A stretch of 5,442 bases of DNA from Pseudomonadota bacterium (GTDB lineage: Bacteria > Bdellovibrionota > Oligoflexia > Oligoflexales > Oligoflexaceae): positions 1 to 5,442 of the forward strand of contig JAKQGS010000362.1 of the NCBI GenBank assembly GCA_029556045.1, written 5' to 3'. Below are positions 1 through 5,373 of this stretch, piece by piece (the first letter of the stretch is position 1; each line of letters begins with the position of its first letter). Made by a program: the position numbers and the translations under genes. Below the pieces are notes generated by a model. The model saw only the letters and a list, made by a program, of their open reading frames with translations. It was not told the origin of the DNA and did no database searches.

Positions 1-1
1 G

Positions 2-79
2 CGACAAGTTGATAAAAATTTCAGAGCCGATGCAGAGCATGCAGAGTTACCCAATGAAGTGGAACGGGATAAAGCCTGA
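2..79 (+). CDS. Possible C-terminal end of a gene entering from the left (partial, uncertain)
   Basis: Reading from base 2, an open frame of 25 codons runs to a TGA at 77-79 and gives a charged, Ala/Glu/Asp/Arg-rich tail ending in VERDKA. This composition is typical of a soluble protein's C-terminus. The next frame (from base 3 to a TGA at 87-89) is also open, and so is the opposite strand, so the choice of frame is a judgement based on amino-acid composition only. A 9-bp direct repeat (ATGCAGAGC then ATGCAGAGT, about 30-47) lies inside it. If real, the gene converges on the kinase gene. No function can be assigned. Confidence 0.27.
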   Translation, partial: RQVDKNFRADAEHAELPNEVERDKA

Positions 80-250
80 ATTGTCATGAAATGGCTGTGC
101 AGCTAGGTGAAAGCGGCGGTTTATTGCCGAACATGCCCTATATAGCCATTCCTTATAATATCTTTGAATCGCGCATTCAACTGTTCGTGAAGTTCATCCC
201 ATCTGGGGACTTGATGAGCAATATGGGGAAGCTCACTGAAATTTTGGTGA
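80..250. other. Gene-free spacer at the left end
   Basis: No open frame with a credible start and ribosome binding site was found here on either strand. The short frame beginning at 91 runs into the antisense of the kinase gene and has no ribosome binding site. Two weak inverted repeats are present: CGGC/GCCG around 115-130, and TGAGC/GCTCA at 215-219 and 231-235. Neither is followed by a T-run, so I do not call a terminator. Confidence 0.5.
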
Positions 251-1423
251 TCAGGATCCCAGCGGGATCTCAAAAACCATGACGGTCCCCTGCGGTGATG
301 ACTCCTGCACATAAATTTTGCCAGCATAGCAATCCACCATCTTTTTGGCAGCCGCCAGTCCCAACCCGGTTCCGCCACTGGTTGGTGAGTCGGGTGAACT
401 CCGTTTGGTGGAAAACATGGGATCAAAGATCCGCTCCCGAAATTCCTGCGGAATCCCTGGCCCGGTATCCCTTACTTTGACGCGGATGCGTTGATCAAAA
501 GCTTCCGTCGAAACCGTTAAAATCTTTTGGGGGCTCTTGTCCATCGCTTCCACCGCATTACTCAGCAGATTGACCAAAATTTGCGAAAAATGTGCGGGAA
601 CCCCATGAACCGGGGGGATATCACCAAGATTTAATTCAAACTGTGTGGAGTGTTTGACCTGGTTATTGATGCGGATCATCTCCACTTCATTGCGAATCAG
701 TTGATTCAGATCAAAATCGACGGAGTCATGCTCCACCGATGCTTTGGTAGAGGTCAATATGGAGGAAACGATGGTGAGGAGACGATTGGTGGCATTGCGC
801 ATGCGCTCCGTAAAGTCTTTTTGAAAAAGCCCTTCTTCCATGAACGAGATATAACTGCTCAGCACCGCCAGGGGGTTTTTTAGGTTATGCACCAATTCCG
901 CCGAATGCATGCCCAGATATACAAGCTTTTCCTGATCCATCAGCTTGAGATTTTTATGCTCAACCTCTTCTTCCAGGTGGCGTTTGCTGATTAAAAGCTG
1001 TCGCTCAAACTGATACAGGCGGGAGAACGCCCTGACTTTGGCTTGAATCTCCTCATGAACAAAGGGTTTGGTCACATAATCATCGGCACCGGCCTCATAC
1101 CCTTCGACTTTTTCTTCGGTGGTGGATTTGCCGGATAGCAGAATGATCTTTTCGATTTTGTAGGGGGAGAGGTCGCGAATTTTACGGCAGACTTCATAGC
1201 CATTCATGCCGGGCATCATAATATCCAAAAGCACCACAGCCGGGTATTCACGGGTGAATATCTGCAGGGCATCCGCGCCGTTTTCGCAGGTAAACAATGT
1301 GTATTGATTTTGAAAAAGTTTTTGTAGAATTTTAACGTTGCGGGGCTCATCATCCACAATGAGAAGCTTGGGAGCATTCTGAGTTGTGGCCTCGGAGGTA
1401 TCAATATCGAGCTGCGGTGTCAA
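251..1423 (-). CDS. Soluble receiver domain-histidine kinase (two-component sensor hybrid)
   Basis: This is a predicted cytoplasmic signalling kinase that autophosphorylates on a histidine and carries its own N-terminal receiver domain. With the TTG start it has 390 residues. The receiver domain (about 18-132) shows the acidic pair D24/D25, phospho-acceptor D67 in LLDIMMPGMNG, S97 and K119 in TKPF. A charged, helical, probably coiled-coil linker spans about 136-170. The HisKA domain carries the H-box AELVHNLKNPL with H179. The ATPase domain has an N-box (NLLSNAVEA, N289), G1 box DTGPGIP (319-325), F-box IFDPMFSTK (332-340) and G2 box GGTGLGLA (350-357). All catalytic motifs are intact. No transmembrane segment or PAS/GAF sensor domain is visible, so input probably comes through phosphorylation of D67 or a partner protein. 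The start at 1423 is chosen because AAGGAG sits 7 nt upstream. The frame stays open to a GTG at 1600, but that 59-residue extension has no recognisable domain and no good ribosome binding site. The output partner is not in the window. Confidence 0.93.
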   Translation of the reverse strand: MTPQLDIDTSEATTQNAPKLLIVDDEPRNVKILQKLFQNQYTLFTCENGADALQIFTREYPAVVLLDIMMPGMNGYEVCRKIRDLSPYKIEKIILLSGKSTTEEKVEGYEAGADDYVTKPFVHEEIQAKVRAFSRLYQFERQLLISKRHLEEEVEHKNLKLMDQEKLVYLGMHSAELVHNLKNPLAVLSSYISFMEEGLFQKDFTERMRNATNRLLTIVSSILTSTKASVEHDSVDFDLNQLIRNEVEMIRINNQVKHSTQFELNLGDIPPVHGVPAHFSQILVNLLSNAVEAMDKSPQKILTVSTEAFDQRIRVKVRDTGPGIPQEFRERIFDPMFSTKRSSPDSPTSGGTGLGLAAAKKMVDCYAGKIYVQESSPQGTVMVFEIPLGS

Positions 1424-1625
1424 AGATAGTCTCCTTGCGGCATCGAAGCAAAATGGATTGAGTGGCTTATTCGTTGGTAACTCTGTTTTGCCTGATTGTC
1501 CACCGAAGACGATGCTAAAACCACGAATTTTCCCGGCAATACATTGGTAAAAATGCTGATAGGTGGACGATGGTTCGAAGGTCCGATTCATTTGACTCAC
1601 CTAATACGATGGAGAAAACCGAGAT
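1424..1625. promoter_or_regulatory. Divergent spacer between the kinase and ROK genes
   Basis: This spacer of about 200 bp must hold the promoters of both divergent genes if the kinase starts at 1423. The only minus-strand candidate I can point to is TTGCCG (1539-1534), 16 nt, TAGCAT (1517-1512), matching four of six consensus bases in each box, which is weak. No convincing sigma70 pair was found for the plus-strand gene. TTGACT at 1592-1597 is too close to the start codon, with no -10 box at the right distance. GGAG at 1611-1614, 11 nt before ATG 1626, is a modest ribosome binding site for the ROK gene. Confidence 0.35.
1431..1436 (-). promoter_or_regulatory. Ribosome binding site that decides the TTG start of the kinase
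   Basis: On the minus strand AAGGAG is followed by 7 nt and a TTG at 1423-1421, in frame with the receiver domain, which begins about 18 residues later. The alternative starts (GTG at 1600, ATG at 1591) have no comparable purine-rich element. This is direct sequence evidence for the shorter protein. Confidence 0.7.
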
Positions 1626-2570
1626 ATGGTGTCGACCGAAGTCGTTTTGGCCTTTGATGTGGGCGGTACAAAGATTGTGGCCGGTCTGGTGGATCGTCAG
1701 GGTAAGATTCATCAACGGTTGAAGGAAACGACGCACCTCCAAGACGGTTTTCGGGGGCTGGTGAGGCAGATGAAAGACTTGGCCACCCGTCTGACTTATC
1801 GGGAATCCGGTGTTACCTATGTCGGAGTCGCTTCCGCTGGCCCCTTGCACCCTGGCAAGGGGCTGCTTCTGGATCCCACCAATTTTCTCACCGATGGCAA
1901 ATCCTGGGGGGTGCAGGACTTCGCGGGGGCGTTGACCCAGGAGCTGGGATTCCCGGTTTGCCTGGAGAACGATGCCGCTGCGGCGATGCTGGCGGAACGA
2001 TGGTTGGGTCATGCACGGGGGTGTGACAACGCGCTTCTTTTGACCCTTGGCACGGGGCTTGGTGTCGCCGTGACCACAGAGGGCCGATTGGTTCGAGCCG
2101 GCCGTGGCCTGCACCCGGAAGGTGGTCATATCATCATCAACCAGGACGACGACATGGCCCAAACTCCCACGGGTATCCCGGGCACCGCCGAAGCCTATTT
2201 GTCCGGGGTCCATTTCACCCGTCGCGTGCAGGAAAAACTGGGTATAACCGAGTCCACGGAAATGCTGGTCACCCGGGCCAGGCAAGGGGATGGGAGGTTA
2301 CAGCAAGAATTTGCGGAATACGGACGACGCATGGCGGCGGTGTTATCCACCTTTGCTCTGCTGTATGGTCCGGAGGTGGTGATTTTGGCGGGGGGCTTTT
2401 CCCATGCCGCTGATCTATTTCTACCATCCACCCGGCAACACCTCGGTAACTATCTCTCTCGCTATCGAGAAGTCTTTGATTTGATGCCTGAAATCAAGGT
2501 TTCCGACTTTCAGGAAGACATGGGGCTGCTGGGGGCAGCCCATCTGGCCTGGGCGAAAGGTTCAGTCTGA
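1626..2570 (+). CDS. ROK-family sugar kinase lacking the zinc cysteines
   Basis: This is a predicted ATP-dependent hexose or amino-sugar kinase of the ROK family (glucokinase/N-acetylsugar kinase type), acting in the cytoplasm. It has 314 residues, the usual length. The N-terminus begins directly with the ATPase fold, with no helix-turn-helix, so it is an enzyme rather than a ROK repressor such as NagC or Mlc. Visible motifs are phosphate-1 DVGGTK (11-16), LENDAAAA with likely catalytic base D116, phosphate-2 LTLGTGLG (139-146), sugar-ligand/zinc motif EGGH (E165, H168) and adenosine motif VVILAGGFS (251-259). The family zinc motif CxCGxxGCxE aligns exactly with TPTGIPGTAE (180-189): all three cysteines are threonine, while the glycines and E189 are kept. 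The substrate cannot be told from sequence; glucose, N-acetylglucosamine and N-acetylmannosamine are all possible. The gene is divergent from the kinase gene, and the B12 leader follows its stop. No terminator is visible after it. Confidence 0.9.
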   Translation: MVSTEVVLAFDVGGTKIVAGLVDRQGKIHQRLKETTHLQDGFRGLVRQMKDLATRLTYRESGVTYVGVASAGPLHPGKGLLLDPTNFLTDGKSWGVQDFAGALTQELGFPVCLENDAAAAMLAERWLGHARGCDNALLLTLGTGLGVAVTTEGRLVRAGRGLHPEGGHIIINQDDDMAQTPTGIPGTAEAYLSGVHFTRRVQEKLGITESTEMLVTRARQGDGRLQQEFAEYGRRMAAVLSTFALLYGPEVVILAGGFSHAADLFLPSTRQHLGNYLSRYREVFDLMPEIKVSDFQEDMGLLGAAHLAWAKGSV

Positions 2571-2604
2571 TCCATACACTTCTCCCACTGGGTTGACGGT
2601 GGAT

Positions 2605-2633
2605 TTGACACTTCGTGACCATTGGCCTAAATT
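2605..2633 (+). promoter_or_regulatory. Sigma70-like promoter of the cobalamin operon
   Basis: A perfect -35 box TTGACA (2605-2610) is followed by exactly 17 nt and the -10-like TAAATT (2628-2633; four of six bases match TATAAT). The predicted transcription start, about 2637-2641, falls right at the 5' edge of the riboswitch, so the leader RNA would consist almost entirely of aptamer and expression platform. The position and spacing make this a good candidate, although the -10 box is imperfect. Confidence 0.65.
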
Positions 2634-2636
2634 CAC

Positions 2637-2766
2637 GGTTCCGGCCATGTGGCTGGATTTTGGGACGTGCTGAAGTTTGGTGAGAATCCAACGCAGGCCC
2701 GCTACGGTGTGGAGCGAAATCGGGTGGTCATACACCTGGCATTCGTCCGAGTCCGATCGCACCCCA
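2637..2766 (+). ncRNA. Cobalamin (B12) riboswitch aptamer
   Basis: The leader carries the conserved cobalamin aptamer blocks in the right order. They are GGTTCC (2637-2642), a CCGGCC/GGCTGG hairpin with an ATGT loop (2641-2656), the B12-box core GAAGTTTGGTGAGAATCC (about 2672-2689), GCAGGCCCGCTACGGTG (about 2693-2709), a GGTG/CACC hairpin (about 2724-2737), and the 3' block CCGAGTCCGATCGCACC (about 2747-2763), which matches the CCAAGCCCGAAGACC region of the E. coli btuB leader. The 5' GGT (2637-2639) can pair with ACC (2761-2763) to close the domain. The L5 loop is GCCCGC (2697-2702). The downstream gene is an outer-membrane receptor, as expected for this riboswitch class. The 3' block is somewhat diverged from the usual AGACCTGCC, so the exact boundaries and the ligand subtype (adenosyl- or other cobalamin) are uncertain. 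Confidence 0.87.
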
Positions 2767-2773
2767 AGATAAC

Positions 2774-2808
2774 CCCACAGCTGACATCACTTAACGTGTG
2801 GCTGTGGG
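2774..2808 (+). promoter_or_regulatory. Anti-sequestor hairpin of the riboswitch expression platform
   Basis: CCCACAGC (2774-2781) pairs perfectly with GCTGTGGG (2801-2808) around a 19-nt loop, in which ACA (2784-2786) and TGT (2797-2799) could add three more pairs. No T-run follows, so it is not an intrinsic terminator. It uses the same GGG (2806-2808) that the next hairpin needs. The natural reading is a structure that frees the ribosome binding site when the aptamer is empty. The structure is visible in the sequence; the role is inferred. Confidence 0.6.
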
Positions 2809-2830
2809 AACCTTCGCGTGCAAGGAGCCC
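2806..2830 (+). promoter_or_regulatory. Ribosome-binding-site sequestor hairpin
   Basis: GGG (2806-2808) pairs with CCC (2828-2830) and CCTT (2811-2814) with AAGG (2822-2825), separated by an AA/AG internal loop. This buries the ribosome binding site AAGGAG (2822-2827) that lies 5 nt before ATG 2833. The apical loop contains GCGTGC (2816-2821), which can form five of six pairs with the aptamer L5 loop GCCCGC (2697-2702). That is the arrangement of the L5-L13 kissing loop known in cobalamin riboswitches. The expected effect is ligand-dependent translational repression. Confidence 0.6.
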
Positions 2831-2832
2831 GG

Positions 2833-4758
2833 ATGATCGATGACATTCCAGCAACAGCCTTTCTACCCCGAAGTATCCCTGGCAGAATTTGCTTGATACC
2901 TTTAACGATCGCTCTGATGGCAACGGCCGGATCGGCTCAAGAGACGCAACAGCAGGGCCAACTCGAACCGGGCGTGCCGCCACCGGTAGATATCTGGGTG
3001 CGTGCAAGTCCCTTCGAATCCGATGAGTCATCGTCTGATGTCATAGCCTTGAATGAAAATGAGTTAAAGGATCTGACCGGGGCCAATCTGACAACTGTTC
3101 TGACCAATCATGCTGGACTGATGACCGTGGGACAGCCAGGCCATCCGCAAAATCTGGCCATTCGCGGACTCGGTAACGGCGCCGTTCTGGTGGTGGTAGA
3201 TGGTGTCCCCGTCAATGATCCCTCCAACCCGGATCGCTCGTTTGATCTGAGCGGCATCGATATGAGCCGGGTGGTTTCGCTGCGGGTTTATAAAGGCCCC
3301 CAGGTATCTCGTTTTGGTTATGGGGCATTGGCAGGCGTCGTGGACATCCGCACCAGCCGACAGGGTGCACCGGTGCAGGGATTTTCTCCCGAAGCCTCCC
3401 TTTCCTATGGCTCCTTCAAAACCACCCGGGTTCGCCTCGGGACGAACTGGCGGAGTGCCAGTGGTCAATCAGCATCGATTGGTTTGACGTCAGCCCGCAG
3501 CGATGGGTATGCGGTTGTGGATGCACCGGGTGCGGAGGCTAAACCTTGGGAACAATTTGGTGCCCACGGTCGATGGCAATCGCCGCTGGGGGAGCATTGG
3601 CTTCTCAATTTGGGAGGTCGTTACGACGATCGTCGGCAGAAGTTGGCCCTCGGGCCGGGGCTGGATGCCACACGGTATCGCAGTCGTGAATTTGCCACAG
3701 GACTCGACCTGCGCCTGGATGGTTATCTTTTCGATGATCGATGGAATCCCTTTGTGCAGTGGACATCGTCATCCGCACGGCGGCGTTACCTGAATGACGT
3801 GGATCCCGCCGATGTTTCCTATTTGCGGGAGAATTATAGCGGCCGCAATCAGGCGCTCGAATTGGGACAGCAATGGCATATGTCTCCCTTCCGTCAATGG
3901 GGATTCGGTATTGGGCAGGAGGTGGAGGAGGCGGATTTTCCCGATGCCGGCGGGCTTTCCCACAAAGAGAGGGAGGAGCGGCCTTTTGTTCGTGCAGGCT
4001 TTCGGTCCGAAGAGGAGCACGTCTACGAATTAGATCTGGGAGTGCGCACTTATCGTCAGCCAAAGGATGGCAGGCCTTATGAAAACTACCATGCGGAGAC
4101 CAGCCTTTATATTCTGCCACCACTCAGTGTGGAATTGGGGATGCATCGGGCCCACCGTTTTGCCAGCCTCTACCAACGGCATGCTCCCATCTATGGCAAT
4201 GCAGATTTGAAAACAGAAATCTCCGATAGCCACGAGCTGGGAATGAAGCATCGCTGGCATAGGGGCGGTGCTCTGGTGCTGTCGTGGTATCAGGCACGCT
4301 ACCAACAGCTGATTGATTTTGATGGCGCCACCAGTAGTTTTGCCAACATTGCGGAAGCACGCTCGCGGGGGTGGGAGCTGGAAAACAGGGTTAACCTGCT
4401 ACCTTCGTGGGAGATCGGGTTTAATGGCACGTTGGCCCGCAGTTGGAATCCAGCCAGTGGTCATGAACTGGCGCGTCGTCCCAAGGAGAAGTGGGGTCTT
4501 CTGACAATTTGGCAATTCAAACCGAACTGGACCACCCGATGGGACGTGATTCATGTGGGGTCACGATGGAACGACAACAGTCAGTCCCGGAGGTTGGCGC
4601 CCTATACCACGTTGAATGGCAGTCTGGGTTGGAAGGTAGGCGAGACCATGAGCCTGCATCTGCGCAGCGAGAATGTGGCGAATCGTTCGTACCAGGAGGC
4701 ATGGGGATACCAAGTACCGGGACGAACATGGAATCTGCAATGGAATTGGAACGGCTGA
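2833..4758 (+). CDS. btuB: TonB-dependent outer-membrane receptor, probable cobalamin transporter (BtuB-like)
   Basis: This is a predicted outer-membrane beta-barrel that imports a scarce ligand using TonB and the proton gradient. The riboswitch points to vitamin B12 or another corrinoid. It has 641 residues, close to E. coli BtuB. A signal peptide has its hydrophobic core at about 19-33 and probable cleavage after A35 (AGSA|QE). A TonB-box-like stretch PVDIWVRAS lies at 51-59. The plug domain (about 60-175) contains the family motifs RGLGNGAVLVVVDGVPVND and YKGPQVSRFGYGALAGVVDI. The rest alternates aromatic and polar residues as in a 22-strand barrel. ATG 2833 is preferred over the upstream in-frame GTG at 2818, because AAGGAG lies 5 nt before the ATG and the GTG sits upstream of that site. 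The last strand ends WNWNG, so the final residue is not aromatic as is usual for barrel assembly. The stop overlaps the tonB start. The family is certain; the substrate rests on the riboswitch. Confidence 0.92.
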   Translation: MIDDIPATAFLPRSIPGRICLIPLTIALMATAGSAQETQQQGQLEPGVPPPVDIWVRASPFESDESSSDVIALNENELKDLTGANLTTVLTNHAGLMTVGQPGHPQNLAIRGLGNGAVLVVVDGVPVNDPSNPDRSFDLSGIDMSRVVSLRVYKGPQVSRFGYGALAGVVDIRTSRQGAPVQGFSPEASLSYGSFKTTRVRLGTNWRSASGQSASIGLTSARSDGYAVVDAPGAEAKPWEQFGAHGRWQSPLGEHWLLNLGGRYDDRRQKLALGPGLDATRYRSREFATGLDLRLDGYLFDDRWNPFVQWTSSSARRRYLNDVDPADVSYLRENYSGRNQALELGQQWHMSPFRQWGFGIGQEVEEADFPDAGGLSHKEREERPFVRAGFRSEEEHVYELDLGVRTYRQPKDGRPYENYHAETSLYILPPLSVELGMHRAHRFASLYQRHAPIYGNADLKTEISDSHELGMKHRWHRGGALVLSWYQARYQQLIDFDGATSSFANIAEARSRGWELENRVNLLPSWEIGFNGTLARSWNPASGHELARRPKEKWGLLTIWQFKPNWTTRWDVIHVGSRWNDNSQSRRLAPYTTLNGSLGWKVGETMSLHLRSENVANRSYQEAWGYQVPGRTWNLQWNWNG

Positions 4759-5363
4759 TGATTCGACGACCAGGCATCATCTTGTCACTGGGTATTCATG
4801 CCGTGTTATTCGGTATGGCTCCCGGTGTCGTTGTCGCAACAAAGGTCGATCAGAGGCCCCCCATATATTTGACCCTGAAGGTGAGCGATTCGTTACCACA
4901 GGCCTCACGGATTCACTCATTGACTCCGCCGATTTTGGATAGGGCAAAAACGCCGGAGGGCGGTGCGACCACGCAGAGTATACAGTCCCAGGCAATCGCG
5001 GAGCGCAGAGTGCCCATGGGGATGAACAGCCCACTTCAGCAAATGTCCCCAGATGATGCGTATCAGGGTCATTTAGGCGCGATGGCGCAGTCCGAGGGTG
5101 GAACACCGGCAGGCTCGTCACCAAATCCAGAGGAGACCATCACCATCCAACCCCAATATCCCTTGATATCACGGCGTTTGGGTGAGGAGGGGGTAGTATT
5201 GGTTAAAATAAATTGTCCCGATGCGTCAAAATGTCTGTATAATATTATACAATCTTCTGGTCACGATCGCCTGGATCGCTCGGTGCGGCAATCATTAAGT
5301 CAACTGAGGCTGGCACAGGTCGATGGACGAGTTTTAAGGTTTTTGTTTCAGTTGAATCATTGA
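4758..5363 (+). CDS. tonB: TonB energy transducer, dedicated to the upstream receptor
   Basis: This is an inner-membrane protein that spans the periplasm and passes ExbB/ExbD-derived energy to the receptor. It has 201 residues. RR at 3-4 precedes the single transmembrane helix (about 7-28), which carries S10 and H14 in SLGIH, the SxxxH pattern essential in E. coli TonB. The linker (about 30-128) lacks the usual Pro-Glu/Pro-Lys repeats and is rich in Ser, Gln and Gly. The C-terminal domain (about 129-201) starts with IQPQYP, matching the E. coli QPQYP segment that binds TonB boxes, followed by GEEGVVLVKI, IIQSSG and the final strand VLRFLFQLN. Cys153 and Cys159 flank a turn and could form a periplasmic disulfide. 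The start ATG overlaps the receptor stop (TGATG), implying translational coupling. A start at 4740 (MELERLM...) is possible but has no better ribosome binding site. A perfect palindrome lies in the codons for LYNII. Confidence 0.9.
   Translation: MIRRPGIILSLGIHAVLFGMAPGVVVATKVDQRPPIYLTLKVSDSLPQASRIHSLTPPILDRAKTPEGGATTQSIQSQAIAERRVPMGMNSPLQQMSPDDAYQGHLGAMAQSEGGTPAGSSPNPEETITIQPQYPLISRRLGEEGVVLVKINCPDASKCLYNIIQSSGHDRLDRSVRQSLSQLRLAQVDGRVLRFLFQLNH
5236..5251. repeat. Perfect 16-bp palindrome within tonB, possible internal promoter or operator
   Basis: TGTATAATATTATACA is its own reverse complement and stands out as a pure-AT island (apart from one G and one C) in a GC-richer gene. It contains a perfect TATAAT on each strand (5238-5243 on plus, 5249-5244 on minus). 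On the plus strand TTGTCC (5213-5218) lies 19 nt upstream, a weak -35 at a long spacing. It could drive the lipoprotein gene starting at 5374 or bind a dimeric regulator. It could equally be chance, since the bases also encode conserved-looking TonB residues. Confidence 0.3.
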
Positions 5364-5368
5364 GGAGG
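5363..5368 (+). promoter_or_regulatory. Strong ribosome binding site of the lipoprotein gene
   Basis: AGGAGG lies 5 nt before ATG 5374 and begins on the last base of the tonB stop codon. It is the strongest Shine-Dalgarno match in the window, suggesting that the downstream protein is made at a higher level than TonB. An ATG at 5377 is a possible alternative start. Confidence 0.8.
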
Positions 5369-5373
5369 AACGA

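Noticed and set aside
215..235. TGAGC/GCTCA hairpin downstream of the kinase, considered as a terminator
   Set aside because: Short stem, 11-nt loop and no T-run on the minus strand.
255..269. Inverted repeat GATCCC-AGC-GGGATC at the kinase stop codon, considered as a terminator
   Set aside because: The stem is 6 bp with a 3-nt loop, and no T-run follows on either strand; it lies in the coding sequence for the last residues.
91..282. Plus-strand open frame of 63 codons
   Set aside because: No ribosome binding site, and it overlaps the end of the kinase gene antisense; no protein-like motif.
121..426. Minus-strand open frame of 101 codons
   Set aside because: It overlaps the kinase ATPase domain in another frame; Trp/His/Arg-rich composition is typical of a shadow frame.
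1515..2285. Long minus-strand open frame of 256 codons opposite the ROK gene
   Set aside because: It is antisense to a gene with intact family motifs, Gly/Gln/His-rich with no recognisable domain, and reflects the codon bias of the ROK gene.
2571..2604. Possible terminator or small gene right after the ROK stop
   Set aside because: No stem with a T-run and no start codon with a ribosome binding site; the sequence leads directly into the TTGACA promoter.
2774..2808. Strong hairpin before the receptor gene, considered as a rho-independent terminator
   Set aside because: It is followed by GGGAACC-type sequence with no T-run; a translational role fits better.
2818..2832. GTG at 2818 as the receptor start
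   Set aside because: It lies upstream of and overlaps the AAGGAG site, which points to ATG 2833; it also sits in the predicted sequestor loop.
4491..4757. Upstream extension of the tonB frame to 4491
   Set aside because: This part is the receptor gene read in another frame; the membrane helix with SLGIH begins only after 4758.
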